Origin: Lysobacteraceae bacterium SCN 69-320
GTDB lineage: Bacteria > Pseudomonadota > Gammaproteobacteria > Xanthomonadales > Rhodanobacteraceae
DNA: 64,000 bases
Reading direction: 5' to 3'
NCBI GenBank assembly: GCA_001725155.1
Contig: MEFP01000006.1
Coordinates: 359,611-423,610 of the forward strand
Positions within the stretch are counted from its first letter, which is position 1; every line of letters starts with the position of its first letter. Below are positions 18,019-25,730 of the stretch, one piece after another. A program made the position numbers and the translations under genes. The notes beneath the pieces were generated by a model. That model searched no databases. It was not told the origin of the DNA and saw only the letters and a program-made list of their open reading frames with translations.

Positions 18019-18320
18019 GACGTTCTCCTCGGCCTTTCAGGCGGCCAGATGCGGCAATCCGCGTTTTAACAGAAGGTTGCGCCAACTTCCATGAAGTCGT
18101 CTGCGCTCGGTTCATCGATCGGGCCGGTCAACCGGCGGCGGCGGCCTGCGTTGAGGTCGGAGCCGGGCGGCGGGGGTTGCGCCGCCGCGGCAAAGCCGAG
18201 CGGTCAGGGCCGCGCGGCGGCGCAGTACGACGCCGCAGCGCGTGGTGCCGCACGGCCGGGAAGGGGCGTCCGCCGCTCGCCGCGGAGGCCCCGTTGCTTC
18301 ATGCCTACGGAGAGTTCGTC
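18019..18320. other. divergent intergenic region
   Basis: 302 bases between the BamE-like gene (minus) and the DUF1800 gene (plus). The left end carries the ribosome-binding site of the leftward gene and a more AT-rich patch at 18062-18092. The right part is GC-rich and open in several frames, but without protein-like sequence. I see no promoter I would defend. Confidence 0.4.
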
Positions 18321-19784
18321 ATGCAGGCCTTGCCCGCCCGTCGTTCGCTGCTGACTGCGCTGTTCGCCGCCCAGGCTCCAAGCACATCGTTGCCGCCGCC
18401 GGAGGCGGCCGTACACCTGCTGGGACGTACCAGCTTCGGTGTCGACGAAGCGACGCTGGCGCGCGTGCGCACGATCGGCGTCGCTGCCTATGTCGAGGAG
18501 CAGTTGCATCCCGACAGCCTCGACGATTCGCCGCTGGATGCGGTTCTCGCGCACCTGGACACGCTGGGCCTGAGCAATGCCGAGCTCGTGCAGCGCTATG
18601 CCGCCGCCGAACAGGGACAGCGCCAGGTTCCGCTGCGCGAGCTGCGCGCGGCCACGGTGCTGCGCCAGCGCTACAGCCGGCGCCAGCTATTCGAGGTCAT
18701 GGTCGAATTCTGGTCGAATCATTTCAACGTGACCCACAGCGACGGACGCGCGCGCTACTACAAGACCGGCGACGACCGCGACGTGATCCGGCCGCATGCA
18801 CTGGGCCGCTTCGCCGATCTGCTGCGGGCCAGCGCGCGCAGCCCGGCGATGCTGGTCTACCTCGACAACGCGAGCAACGTCGTCGACGGGCCGAACGAGA
18901 ACTACGCGCGCGAATTGCTGGAGCTGCACACCCTCGGCGTCGACGGCGGCTACGGCGAAAGCGACGTCAAGGAAGTCGCGCGCTGCTTCACCGGCTGGGG
19001 CCTGCGCAATCACGAATACCATTTCTTCGCCAATCGGCACGACTACGGCGCCAAGTTCGTGCTGGACCATCGTCTGCCGGCCAACCGCGGCGAAGAAGAC
19101 GGCGAGGCCGTGCTGGATCTGCTCGCCGCGCATCCGTCCACCGCGCGGCACATCGCGCGCAAGCTGCTGTGTCGTTTCGTCGAGGACCTGCCGGCAGATG
19201 CGACCGTCGAGGCGGTCGCCGCCGTGTTCATCCGCAGCGGCGGCGACATCCGCGCGACCGTCGCTGCCGTGCTGCACTCGGCCGATTTCCGCAACAGCGC
19301 CGACCGCAAGTTCCGCCGGCCGGCCGAATATCTGACGGCCTGCCTGCGCGCAAGCGGCGCTGTGATGGACGGCGAGGCCGGCCTGCGCGTGGTTGCGGCC
19401 GCGTTGACGGCGCAGGGGCAGACGCCGTTGAACTGGCCGGCACCGAACGGTTATCCGGATCAACAGGGGTACTGGCTCAATACCGCCGCGCTGCTTGCAC
19501 GCTGGAATTTCGCGCTGACCCTGTTCCAGCGCGGGGCTGCGGCGCCGCTGCATGTCGACATTGCCGCGTTGCGTGGCGCGGCGGTGACGCCGGCCGCACT
19601 GGTCGACCGGCTCGCGTCGCGGCTGCTGCACCGGCCGCTCGCCGCCGCGGCGCGCGATCTGCTCGTCGCCTATGCCGCGGCCGGCGCCGATCCGGCCTTG
19701 CCGCTGGCTACCGCGCAGCTGGATGCGACCGCGCGCGAACTCGGCGCGCTGCTGCTCGCGTCGCCGTACCACCAGTACCGCTGA
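18321..19784 (+). CDS. DUF1800 domain-containing protein
   Basis: A 487-residue protein of the DUF1800 family, of unknown function. It has the hallmark segments HLLGRTSFG near the N-terminus, EFWSNHFNV, DNASNVVDGPNENYARELLELHTLG, CFTGWGL and the C-terminal NWPAPNGYPDQQGYWLN. Such proteins are usually exported and almost always paired with a DUF1501 protein, as here. ATG 18321 has GGAGAG eight bases upstream; the open frame extends further, but that sequence is not protein-like. The DUF1501 gene begins 10 bases after the stop. Confidence 0.9.
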   Translation: MQALPARRSLLTALFAAQAPSTSLPPPEAAVHLLGRTSFGVDEATLARVRTIGVAAYVEEQLHPDSLDDSPLDAVLAHLDTLGLSNAELVQRYAAAEQGQRQVPLRELRAATVLRQRYSRRQLFEVMVEFWSNHFNVTHSDGRARYYKTGDDRDVIRPHALGRFADLLRASARSPAMLVYLDNASNVVDGPNENYARELLELHTLGVDGGYGESDVKEVARCFTGWGLRNHEYHFFANRHDYGAKFVLDHRLPANRGEEDGEAVLDLLAAHPSTARHIARKLLCRFVEDLPADATVEAVAAVFIRSGGDIRATVAAVLHSADFRNSADRKFRRPAEYLTACLRASGAVMDGEAGLRVVAAALTAQGQTPLNWPAPNGYPDQQGYWLNTAALLARWNFALTLFQRGAAAPLHVDIAALRGAAVTPAALVDRLASRLLHRPLAAAARDLLVAYAAAGADPALPLATAQLDATARELGALLLASPYHQYR

Positions 19785-19794
19785 GGACAGGACC

Positions 19795-21009
19795 ATGGCC
19801 CGCAACGAATCCCGCCGCCGCTTCCTCAAGCTTGCCGGCATCACGGCCGGCCTGCCGCTGCTCGGCACGCGCCGCCTGTTCGCGCAGGGCGGCGCGCCGG
19901 CCCGCGACGTGCTCGTCGTCGTGTTCCAGCGCGGCGGCATGGACGGTCTCAACATTGTCGTGCCGGCCGGCGATGCGGCGTACTACGACCGCCGCCGCAC
20001 GGTCGCGATTGCCGAATCGCAGGTGCTGCCGCTCGCAGGGCAGGCGCGCTTCGGCCTGCATCCGGCGCTGGCGCCGCTGCGGCCGCTGTATGCGGGCGGC
20101 GAACTGGCACTGGTGCATGCCGTCGGCGGCCCGACTCACAGCCGCTCGCATTTCTCCTGCCAGGATCTGCTCGAACGCGCCGTGTTCGATGGTTCGGCTC
20201 TGTCCAGCGGCTGGCTCAATCGCCACCTGGCCGCACGCGGCGTCGCGTCGGACTTCCAGGGCGTAGGCATGGGCACGGCCGTGGCGCGCTCGCTCAGCGG
20301 TCCGGCGCCCGTGCTCGGCATCGCGACGTTCGACGGCTTCACGCTGCATACGCGTTCGCCGCGCGCCGATGCGCTGCAGGCGACCTTGCAGCCGCTCACT
20401 GCGTCCGGCGGCGGCAGTCTCGCCGCCGTAGCGCAGACCGCGTTCAGCGCAATGGCCGAACTCGAACGGGCCGATCCGGACCAGTACCTGCCGGCCAACG
20501 GCGCGACCTATCCGGGCACACCGTTCGGCCGCGAACTGCAGCAGATCGCGCAACTGATCAAGGCCGGCGTCGGGCTCGAAGTCGCGACCGTCGACATCGG
20601 CGGCTGGGATCACCACGACGCCGAACTGGATCGGCTCGCGCCGCTGCTGGAGGAATTTGCGAGCGCGCTCGCCGCGTTCCGTATCGATCTCGGCGCGGCA
20701 ATGAACAGGGTCTGCCTGGTCGGCATGAGCGAGTTCGGCCGCCGCGTCGTGCCGAATGCCTCGGGCGGCACCGATCACGGCAAGGGCAATTGTCTGTTCG
20801 TGCTTGGCGGCGGAGTGGCCGGCGGCCAGATCGTCGCCGACTGGCCCGGGCTCGGCGAGGCCGATCTCGATGACGGCGATCTCGCGATCACGACGGACTA
20901 TCGTGTCGTACTGCGCGAGCTGCTGCGCAAGCGCCGTGGCGAGACCGCGCTGGATCAGGTGTTTCCGGGCTACGGCGATCCGCGCGAGCTCGGTCTGTTC
21001 CGCGGCTGA
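19795..21009 (+). CDS. DUF1501 domain-containing protein with Tat signal
   Basis: A 404-residue protein of the sulfatase/alkaline-phosphatase-like DUF1501 family. The N-terminus carries a twin-arginine export signal (SRRRFLKLAG, then a hydrophobic stretch ending near residue 30). Conserved segments are QRGGMDGLNIVVPAG, GGPTHSRSHF, GGWDHH and MSEFGRRVVPNASGGTDHGKGN. The DUF1800/DUF1501 pair is probably co-translated and acts outside the cytoplasm; substrates are unknown. GAGGACAGG precedes ATG 19795. Confidence 0.9.
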   Translation: MARNESRRRFLKLAGITAGLPLLGTRRLFAQGGAPARDVLVVVFQRGGMDGLNIVVPAGDAAYYDRRRTVAIAESQVLPLAGQARFGLHPALAPLRPLYAGGELALVHAVGGPTHSRSHFSCQDLLERAVFDGSALSSGWLNRHLAARGVASDFQGVGMGTAVARSLSGPAPVLGIATFDGFTLHTRSPRADALQATLQPLTASGGGSLAAVAQTAFSAMAELERADPDQYLPANGATYPGTPFGRELQQIAQLIKAGVGLEVATVDIGGWDHHDAELDRLAPLLEEFASALAAFRIDLGAAMNRVCLVGMSEFGRRVVPNASGGTDHGKGNCLFVLGGGVAGGQIVADWPGLGEADLDDGDLAITTDYRVVLRELLRKRRGETALDQVFPGYGDPRELGLFRG

Positions 21010-21070
21010 ATCGGACGCGGCGGCTTCGATGCCGCTTGCGTCCCGTGTCGCGGCACCGAACGAACCCGCG

Positions 21071-21100
21071 CAAACAAAAAGGGCCGCTGATCAGCGGCCC
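21071..21100 (-). terminator. intrinsic terminator of the L36 gene
   Basis: A perfect 20-base palindrome at 21081-21100 (GGGCCGCTGATCAGCGGCCC) is followed on the minus strand by TTTTTGTTTG. It lies 28 bases past the L36 stop, a textbook rho-independent terminator. It may also slow transcription coming from the DUF1501 side. Confidence 0.88.
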
Positions 21101-21128
21101 TTCGTGCATTCCGGCGTCTGCCGTGATC

Positions 21129-21254
21129 TCAGCGCTGACGCGCCTTGAAGCGCGGGTTGCTCTTGCAGATCACGAAGACCTTGCCGCGGCGGCGCACGAC
21201 CTTGCAGTCGCGGTGGCGCTGCTTCGCGGACTTCAGCGAATTCAGTACTTTCAT
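21129..21254 (-). CDS. rpmJ: 50S ribosomal protein L36, zinc-independent type
   Basis: A 41-residue basic protein, [17 protein letters not shown] onward, closely resembling the E. coli YkgO paralogue. The zinc-ribbon set of the canonical L36 is incomplete: only C17 and C30 remain, H14 replaces the first Cys, and the final His is absent. This form is therefore expected to work without zinc. The start is set by GAGGAG eight bases upstream. I see no Zur-like operator upstream. In many Lysobacterales this form is, to my knowledge, the main L36. Confidence 0.93.
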   Translation of the reverse strand: MKVLNSLKSAKQRHRDCKVVRRRGKVFVICKSNPRFKARQR

Positions 21255-21399
21255 GGGATAGCTCCTCGAAACAGCTTGCACAAAGACGCGCGAGAATAGC
21301 AGCCCGCGGCCGGCTTTGCAAAGCCGCCGCCGGGAATCGGCTGGCGCGTGGGTGAGCCAGCAAGTGTGCCGCAACGCGGCGCAGAGTCCAAGCGCCTTT

Positions 21400-21444
21400 A
21401 TTTACCCGGGTCATATTGACTTCGTAAATATTGTCCGGGTAAAT
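21400..21444. promoter_or_regulatory. ten-base inverted repeat operator overlapping a promoter
   Basis: ATTTACCCGG (21400-21409) and CCGGGTAAAT (21435-21444) are perfect inverted copies 25 bases apart. Between and over them lies TTGACT (21416-21421), an 18-base spacer and TAAATT (21440-21445), a plausible sigma70 promoter for the DUF2239 gene starting at 21471. The left arm is upstream of -35 and the right arm covers the spacer end and -10, as expected for a repressor site. The cognate regulator is unknown. Confidence 0.55.
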
Positions 21445-21470
21445 TGCAGGCCACTTGACGGAGATCCTTC

Positions 21471-22076
21471 ATGCACCCGCTCGCTCCTATCTATTGCATC
21501 GTGTTTCACGGCCGGCGCCGCATCGCCGCCGGAACCCTGGCCGAGGCCGTGCGCAGCAGTTGCGAACAACTGGCCGACCGCGTCGCCGAGGTGCAGGTGT
21601 TCGACGCCGAGACCAGCAAGCCCATCGACGTGGACTGGCGCGGCGACGCCGACGACGTCGTCGCGCGGCTGGTGCCGACCGAGACCGGCCCGCCTTCGCG
21701 CGGCCGGCCGCGACTCGGCGTCGTCGCGCGTGAAGTGACCTTGCTGCCGCGACATTGGGAATGGCTGGCCGAGCAGCCCGGCGGCGCCTCGGTCACCTTG
21801 CGGCGTCTCGTCGAGCAGGCCAGGCGCGAGGACGGCGGCGGTGATCGGCGCCGCGCCCAGGAATCGACCCACCGCTTCATGACGGCGATGGCCGGTGACG
21901 AAGCCGGCTACGAAGAAGCGCTACGGGCGCTGTTCGCCAATGATGCGGCGCGCTTTGAGACATTCACCGCGACCTGGCCCGAGGACGTCCGCGAGCACGC
22001 GCGTGCGTTGGCGAAGCCGGCCTTTGAAAAGCCGGGAATCGGGAATGGAGAATCGGGAATCGTAGGAGCCGTCTGA
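21471..22076 (+). CDS. DUF2239 family protein
   Basis: A 201-residue protein of unknown function. The family core is GRPRLGVVAREVTLLPRHWEWL and GGASVTLRRLVEQARRED, followed by a helical region with HRFMTAMAGDEAGYEEALRALF. ATG 21471 follows CGGAGATCCTTC. The last 15 residues (KPGIGNGESGIVGAV) are encoded by a GGGAATC-type dispersed repeat, so the native C-terminus probably ended near the ALAKPAF segment and has been altered by repeat insertion. A 10-base inverted repeat over its promoter suggests repressor control. Confidence 0.85.
   Translation: MHPLAPIYCIVFHGRRRIAAGTLAEAVRSSCEQLADRVAEVQVFDAETSKPIDVDWRGDADDVVARLVPTETGPPSRGRPRLGVVAREVTLLPRHWEWLAEQPGGASVTLRRLVEQARREDGGGDRRRAQESTHRFMTAMAGDEAGYEEALRALFANDAARFETFTATWPEDVREHARALAKPAFEKPGIGNGESGIVGAV
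22031..22062 (+). repeat. GGGAATC-type dispersed repeat, left copy
   Basis: GGGAATC occurs three times in a row with short spacers at 22034-22061. An inverted copy (GATTCCCGATTCCCG) lies at 22239-22253, just before the TetR stop codon. Similar GGGAATCGGGAAT repeats are common between genes in this bacterial order. Together the two copies bracket about 180 bases of non-coding sequence between two convergent genes. Confidence 0.6.
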
Positions 22077-22236
22077 CGCTGCGGCTCGATCACGCAGGCT
22101 CGCGAAGGCGGGGGGCGCAAACGCAGCGGCGGAAACCCTTCTCTTTCAAGGGGGAAAAGCGATTGCTCAGAAGCGGAGGTTCCGACGGCTTTGAACGCCG
22201 CGCGGGCCCGAGGATATGGGGGTGCTGCAGCTTTTG

Positions 22237-22254
22237 CGATTCCCGATTCCCGCC
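22237..22254 (-). repeat. GGGAATC-type dispersed repeat, inverted right copy
   Basis: GCGATTCCCGATTCCCGC is the inverse of the repeat at 22031-22046. It ends two bases before the TetR-family stop codon. The 180 bases between the copies hold no recognisable gene. Confidence 0.6.
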
Positions 22255-22256
22255 TC

Positions 22257-22889
22257 TCAGCGCCTATACGCCTGCGCCAACGTATTCAGGTGCAGCCGCT
22301 CCGCATCGCGCAGGAACGGCGCGATCAGCAGCATGACCTGGTAGATGCCCTGGTTCAGGTCTTCCTGGTTCGGGTCGGCGCGCGAGTTGCGCACGGCGTT
22401 GAAGTTGAGCCAGAACGTGGTCAGCAGCAGCACGTTCTCGGCGCTGGCGCGGATCTCGTCGGCGGTCGCGCGCAGGATCTCGGCCTGGGCCAGTCCCTTG
22501 AGCACGTCCGAGGCGCTGGTCGCCGCGCGGTTGAGCATGCGGCCGAAATGCAGCTTGAGCTTGCGGTTGCGCGACAGGATGTCGACGAGGTCGCGGTAGA
22601 GGAAGCGGTAGTCCCACATGCACTCGAACACGCGATGCAGCTGCATCCAGATGTCTTCGAGATTGGGCAGGCGCTCCTGCGGCACCTGCAGCGCTTCGTC
22701 CATGCGCGTTTCGTAGGCAGCGAACAGCTGCTCGACGATGTCGTCCTTGTTGCGGAAGTGGTAGTAGAGATTGCCGGGGCTGATCTCCAGCTCGTCGGCG
22801 ATGTGGTTCGTCGTTACGTTGGGTTCGCCCTGGGAGTTGAACATCACCAGGGCGATTTCAAGGATGCGCTCGCGCGTACGTCGGGCCAT
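22257..22889 (-). CDS. TetR/AcrR family transcriptional regulator
   Basis: A 210-residue repressor. The N-terminal helix-turn-helix is clear (RERILEIALVMFNSQGEPNVTTNHIADELEISPGNLYYHFRNKDDIVEQLF, about 4-54). A helical ligand domain follows with HRVFECMWDYRFLYRDL. ATG 22889 is preferred over an upstream GTG because GGAGAT lies seven bases upstream. It sits 40 bases downstream of the acyl-CoA-binding protein gene on the same strand. The reductase gene is divergent, so a role in controlling fatty acyl metabolism is plausible (inference). Confidence 0.93.
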   Translation of the reverse strand: MARRTRERILEIALVMFNSQGEPNVTTNHIADELEISPGNLYYHFRNKDDIVEQLFAAYETRMDEALQVPQERLPNLEDIWMQLHRVFECMWDYRFLYRDLVDILSRNRKLKLHFGRMLNRAATSASDVLKGLAQAEILRATADEIRASAENVLLLTTFWLNFNAVRNSRADPNQEDLNQGIYQVMLLIAPFLRDAERLHLNTLAQAYRR

Positions 22890-22929
22890 CAGCGATCTCC
22901 GCGCAGTCCGCGCCACGCCAGGTCGCGCA

Positions 22930-23187
22930 TCAGCCGCCCAGCTTCTTCACGAGGTCGACGTATTTCTGCATCGCTTCTTCGGGCTGGGTGCCCTTGAGCT
23001 TGGCCCAGGCTTCGTACTTGGCCGTGCCGACGAAATCGAAGAAGCCCGGCTTGGGCCCGGACACGTCGCCGGACGAACCCTGCTTGTAGAGGGCATACAG
23101 CTTCAGCAGCGTGTCGTTGTCGGGGCGTTCCGGCAGGTTCATCGCCTTCTTCGCCGCTTCCTCGAATTTGCTCGTCAGGTCGGACAT
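22930..23187 (-). CDS. acyl-CoA-binding protein
   Basis: An 85-residue four-helix ACBP that binds medium- and long-chain acyl-CoA in the cytoplasm. Diagnostic features are FEEAAKKAM, DTLLKLYALYKQGSSGDV, PGFFDFVGTAKYEAWAKLKG and the terminal YVDLVKKL. The ATG has a weak GAGAGCGAG upstream, and a sigma70-like promoter lies 54 bases further. The divergent neighbour is a fatty acyl-CoA reductase, which would use the ligand of this protein as substrate. ACBPs are uncommon in bacteria. Confidence 0.94.
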   Translation of the reverse strand: MSDLTSKFEEAAKKAMNLPERPDNDTLLKLYALYKQGSSGDVSGPKPGFFDFVGTAKYEAWAKLKGTQPEEAMQKYVDLVKKLGG

Positions 23188-23240
23188 GGCTCGCTCTCGG
23201 GGTGATCGGTTCCCGCATCTGCGCGTGCGGTGAATGCGAG

Positions 23241-23269
23241 CTTGTATCACGCGTCCCCAGGACGGTCAA
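23241..23269 (-). promoter_or_regulatory. sigma70-type promoter of the ACBP-TetR unit
   Basis: On the minus strand, TTGACC (23269-23264), a 17-base spacer and TACAAG (23246-23241), with 5 and 4 of 6 consensus matches. It predicts a leader of about 47 bases before the ACBP start. Confidence 0.5.
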
Positions 23270-23309
23270 CGCGACCCGCGCACGGTTGCGGCGCGTGCTC
23301 GCAGCCCGC

Positions 23310-23339
23310 TTGGAAAGCGATCGGCGGCGGGACTATCTT
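23310..23339 (+). promoter_or_regulatory. candidate promoter of the fatty acyl-CoA reductase
   Basis: TTGGAA (23310-23315), an 18-base spacer and TATCTT (23334-23339), each 4 of 6 matches. It is 40 bases from the divergent ACBP promoter, so one operator could control both. The leader to the reductase start is about 150 bases. Confidence 0.4.
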
Positions 23340-23495
23340 ATGCGCCGGAAGGAGAGATGTGAGGGAGAGGAATGTGTTGCGGGCGCCGCGCGATGCGGGC
23401 GCCGGCGACGCATGGCCGGTCGCTCATCGCTGCGGGCGACAAGGCCCGTCTCAGGCGCGCCGCGATTGCCGGTGCGAAATCGCAAGGGGAAACGA

Positions 23496-25484
23496 ATGAC
23501 CTATTTCGTCACCGGTGCTACCGGCTTCATCGGTCGTCATCTCGTCGCCAATCTGCTCAAGCGCAAGGGCACGATCTACTGTCTCGTGCGCAAGGGGTCC
23601 GCGGACAAGTTCGAGCAGTTGCGCGAGAGCCTCGGCGCCGACGAGAAACGCCTGGTCGCGGTCACCGGCGATCTGTCCAAGCCGCGCCTCGGCGTGACGC
23701 CGGCGCTGCTGAAGACCCTGACCGGAAAGGTGCAGCATTTTTTCCATCTTGCGGCCCTGTATGACCTGGCTGCCGATGCGCAGAGCCAGCACGTCGCGAA
23801 CATGGACGGCACGCGTCATGCGATGGAGCTCGCCGAAGCGGTCAAGGCCGGCTGCTTCCACCATACGAGTTCGATCGCCGCGGCCGGCCTGTATCCCGGC
23901 GTGTTCCGAGAGGACATGTTCGACGAGGCCGAAGAACTCGACAATCCGTATTTCCGCACCAAGCACGACTCCGAAGGCCTCGTGCGCAAGGAGTATCCGC
24001 GGCCCTGGCGCGTCTACCGCCCCGGCATCGTGATCGGCAATTCGGCCACCGGCGAGATGGACAAGATCGACGGTCCGTACTACTTCTTCCGCCTGATCAA
24101 GAAACTGCGCCAGACGCTGCCGCCGTGGATGCCGACGATCGGCCTGGAAGGCGGACGCCTGAACCTCGTGCCGGTGGACTGGGTCGCCGCGGCCATGGAC
24201 CACATCGCGCACAAGGCCGGCCTCGACGGCCATACCTTCCACCTGACCGATCCGGCGCCGCGGCGCATCGGCGAAGTGCTCAACGTATTCGCGCGCGCCG
24301 GCCATGCGCCGCAGATGACCATGCGCCTGGATGCGCGCATGTTCGCCTTCATCCCGCAGGGCATACGCGCGGCGCTCAGCAGCCTGCCGCCGATCAAGCG
24401 CTTCACCGGCGTGATCCTGCGCGACTTCGGCATACCGCGCGAAGTCATGAAGTTCATCAATTACCCGACGCGCTTCGACTGCCGCGAGACCGAGCGCGCG
24501 CTGAAGGGCTCCAAGATCAAGCTGCCCAAGCTCGAGGACTATGCCTGGCGCATCTGGGACTACTGGGAACGCCATCTCGATCCGGATCTGTTCGTCGACC
24601 ATTCGCTGAGCGGCAAGGTCAAGAACCGCGTCGTCGTCGTGACCGGCGGCTCCTCGGGCATCGGCAAGGCCGTCGCGCTGAAGATCGCCGCGGCCGGCGC
24701 CAAGATCGTCATCTGCGCGCGCGGCGAGGAAGAGCTGGCCGCGGCCAAGAAGGAGATCGAGGCGGCCGGCGGCACCTGCTTCACCTACATCGTCGATCTG
24801 TCGGACATGGCCAGCTGCGATGCATTCGTCAAGCAGGTCGTGGCCGACCACGGCGGCGTGGACGTGCTCGTCAACAACGCCGGCCGTTCCATCCGCCGCT
24901 CGATCGCCCTGAGCTTCGACCGTTTCCACGATTTCGAGCGCACGATGCAGCTGAATTATTTCGGCGCGCTGCGTCTGATCATGGGCTTCCTGCCGACGAT
25001 GTCCGAAAAGCGGCGCGGCCACATCATCAACATCTCCTCGATCGGCGTGCTGACCAATGCGCCGCGCTTCTCGGCCTATGTCGCGTCCAAGGCCGCGCTC
25101 GATGCGTTCTCGCGCTGCGCCCAGGCCGAGTATTCCGACCTCGGCATCCACTTCACGACAATCAACATGCCGCTGGTGAAGACGCCGATGATCGCGCCGA
25201 CCAAGATGTATGACCATGTGCCGACCCTGTCGCCGGAAGAGGCCGCCGATCTCGTCGTCGAGGCCATCGTCGAGCGTCCGGTGCGCATCGCCACGCGCCT
25301 GGGCATCTTCGCGTCGATCCTCTACTCGCTGGCGCCGCGGGCCTACGAGATCATCATGAATTCGGCGTTCCGCCTGTTCCCGGATTCGGCCGCAGCCAAG
25401 GGCATGGCCGGCCGTGCCGAGCTCGAACAGCCGACCAACGAGCAGATCGCCGTCGCCGCCCTGATGCGCGGGGTGCACTGGTAA
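23496..25484 (+). CDS. two-domain fatty acyl-CoA reductase (SDR fusion)
   Basis: A 662-residue protein made of two short-chain-dehydrogenase domains. Residues 1-370 are an extended, thioester-reductase-like (NAD_binding_4) domain with GATGFIG (7-13) and YFRTK (152-156). Residues 375-640 are a classical SDR with TGGSSGIG (383-390), NNAG and YVASK (528-532). Size and order match the alcohol-forming fatty acyl-CoA reductases of Marinobacter, which reduce acyl-CoA via the aldehyde to a fatty alcohol for wax esters. The nearby acyl-CoA-binding protein fits this. No wax synthase is in the window. AAGGGG precedes ATG 23496. Confidence 0.85.
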   Translation: MTYFVTGATGFIGRHLVANLLKRKGTIYCLVRKGSADKFEQLRESLGADEKRLVAVTGDLSKPRLGVTPALLKTLTGKVQHFFHLAALYDLAADAQSQHVANMDGTRHAMELAEAVKAGCFHHTSSIAAAGLYPGVFREDMFDEAEELDNPYFRTKHDSEGLVRKEYPRPWRVYRPGIVIGNSATGEMDKIDGPYYFFRLIKKLRQTLPPWMPTIGLEGGRLNLVPVDWVAAAMDHIAHKAGLDGHTFHLTDPAPRRIGEVLNVFARAGHAPQMTMRLDARMFAFIPQGIRAALSSLPPIKRFTGVILRDFGIPREVMKFINYPTRFDCRETERALKGSKIKLPKLEDYAWRIWDYWERHLDPDLFVDHSLSGKVKNRVVVVTGGSSGIGKAVALKIAAAGAKIVICARGEEELAAAKKEIEAAGGTCFTYIVDLSDMASCDAFVKQVVADHGGVDVLVNNAGRSIRRSIALSFDRFHDFERTMQLNYFGALRLIMGFLPTMSEKRRGHIINISSIGVLTNAPRFSAYVASKAALDAFSRCAQAEYSDLGIHFTTINMPLVKTPMIAPTKMYDHVPTLSPEEAADLVVEAIVERPVRIATRLGIFASILYSLAPRAYEIIMNSAFRLFPDSAAAKGMAGRAELEQPTNEQIAVAALMRGVHW

Positions 25485-25499
25485 GTCAGGACGGGCAGG

Positions 25500-25523
25500 G
25501 CGGAGCCGTGAGAACGGCTCCGC
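25500..25523 (+). terminator. hairpin terminator after the acyl-CoA reductase
   Basis: A perfect ten-base stem GCGGAGCCGT / ACGGCTCCGC with a GAGA tetraloop, 16 bases past the stop codon. There is no T-run, as is common in GC-rich genomes. It separates the reductase from dapB. Confidence 0.55.
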
Positions 25524-25730
25524 TCCCGGCGCAGCGGGTGTCTGCTGCGACGTATGCATGCGTGTACGGACACGGCGCGGCTCGCCCGAACAGCCCAGGG
25601 CGTCGCGCGGCCGCCGGCACGGCGGGCGGGCCGTTCTCGCGATGGCAGCGGCGTCGCACCCGGACTCATGCCGTTGCCGCGCCCGCAGCGGCCGCCGACA
25701 ATCGCGGCTGATTCCGCCAGGACGTCCGCG

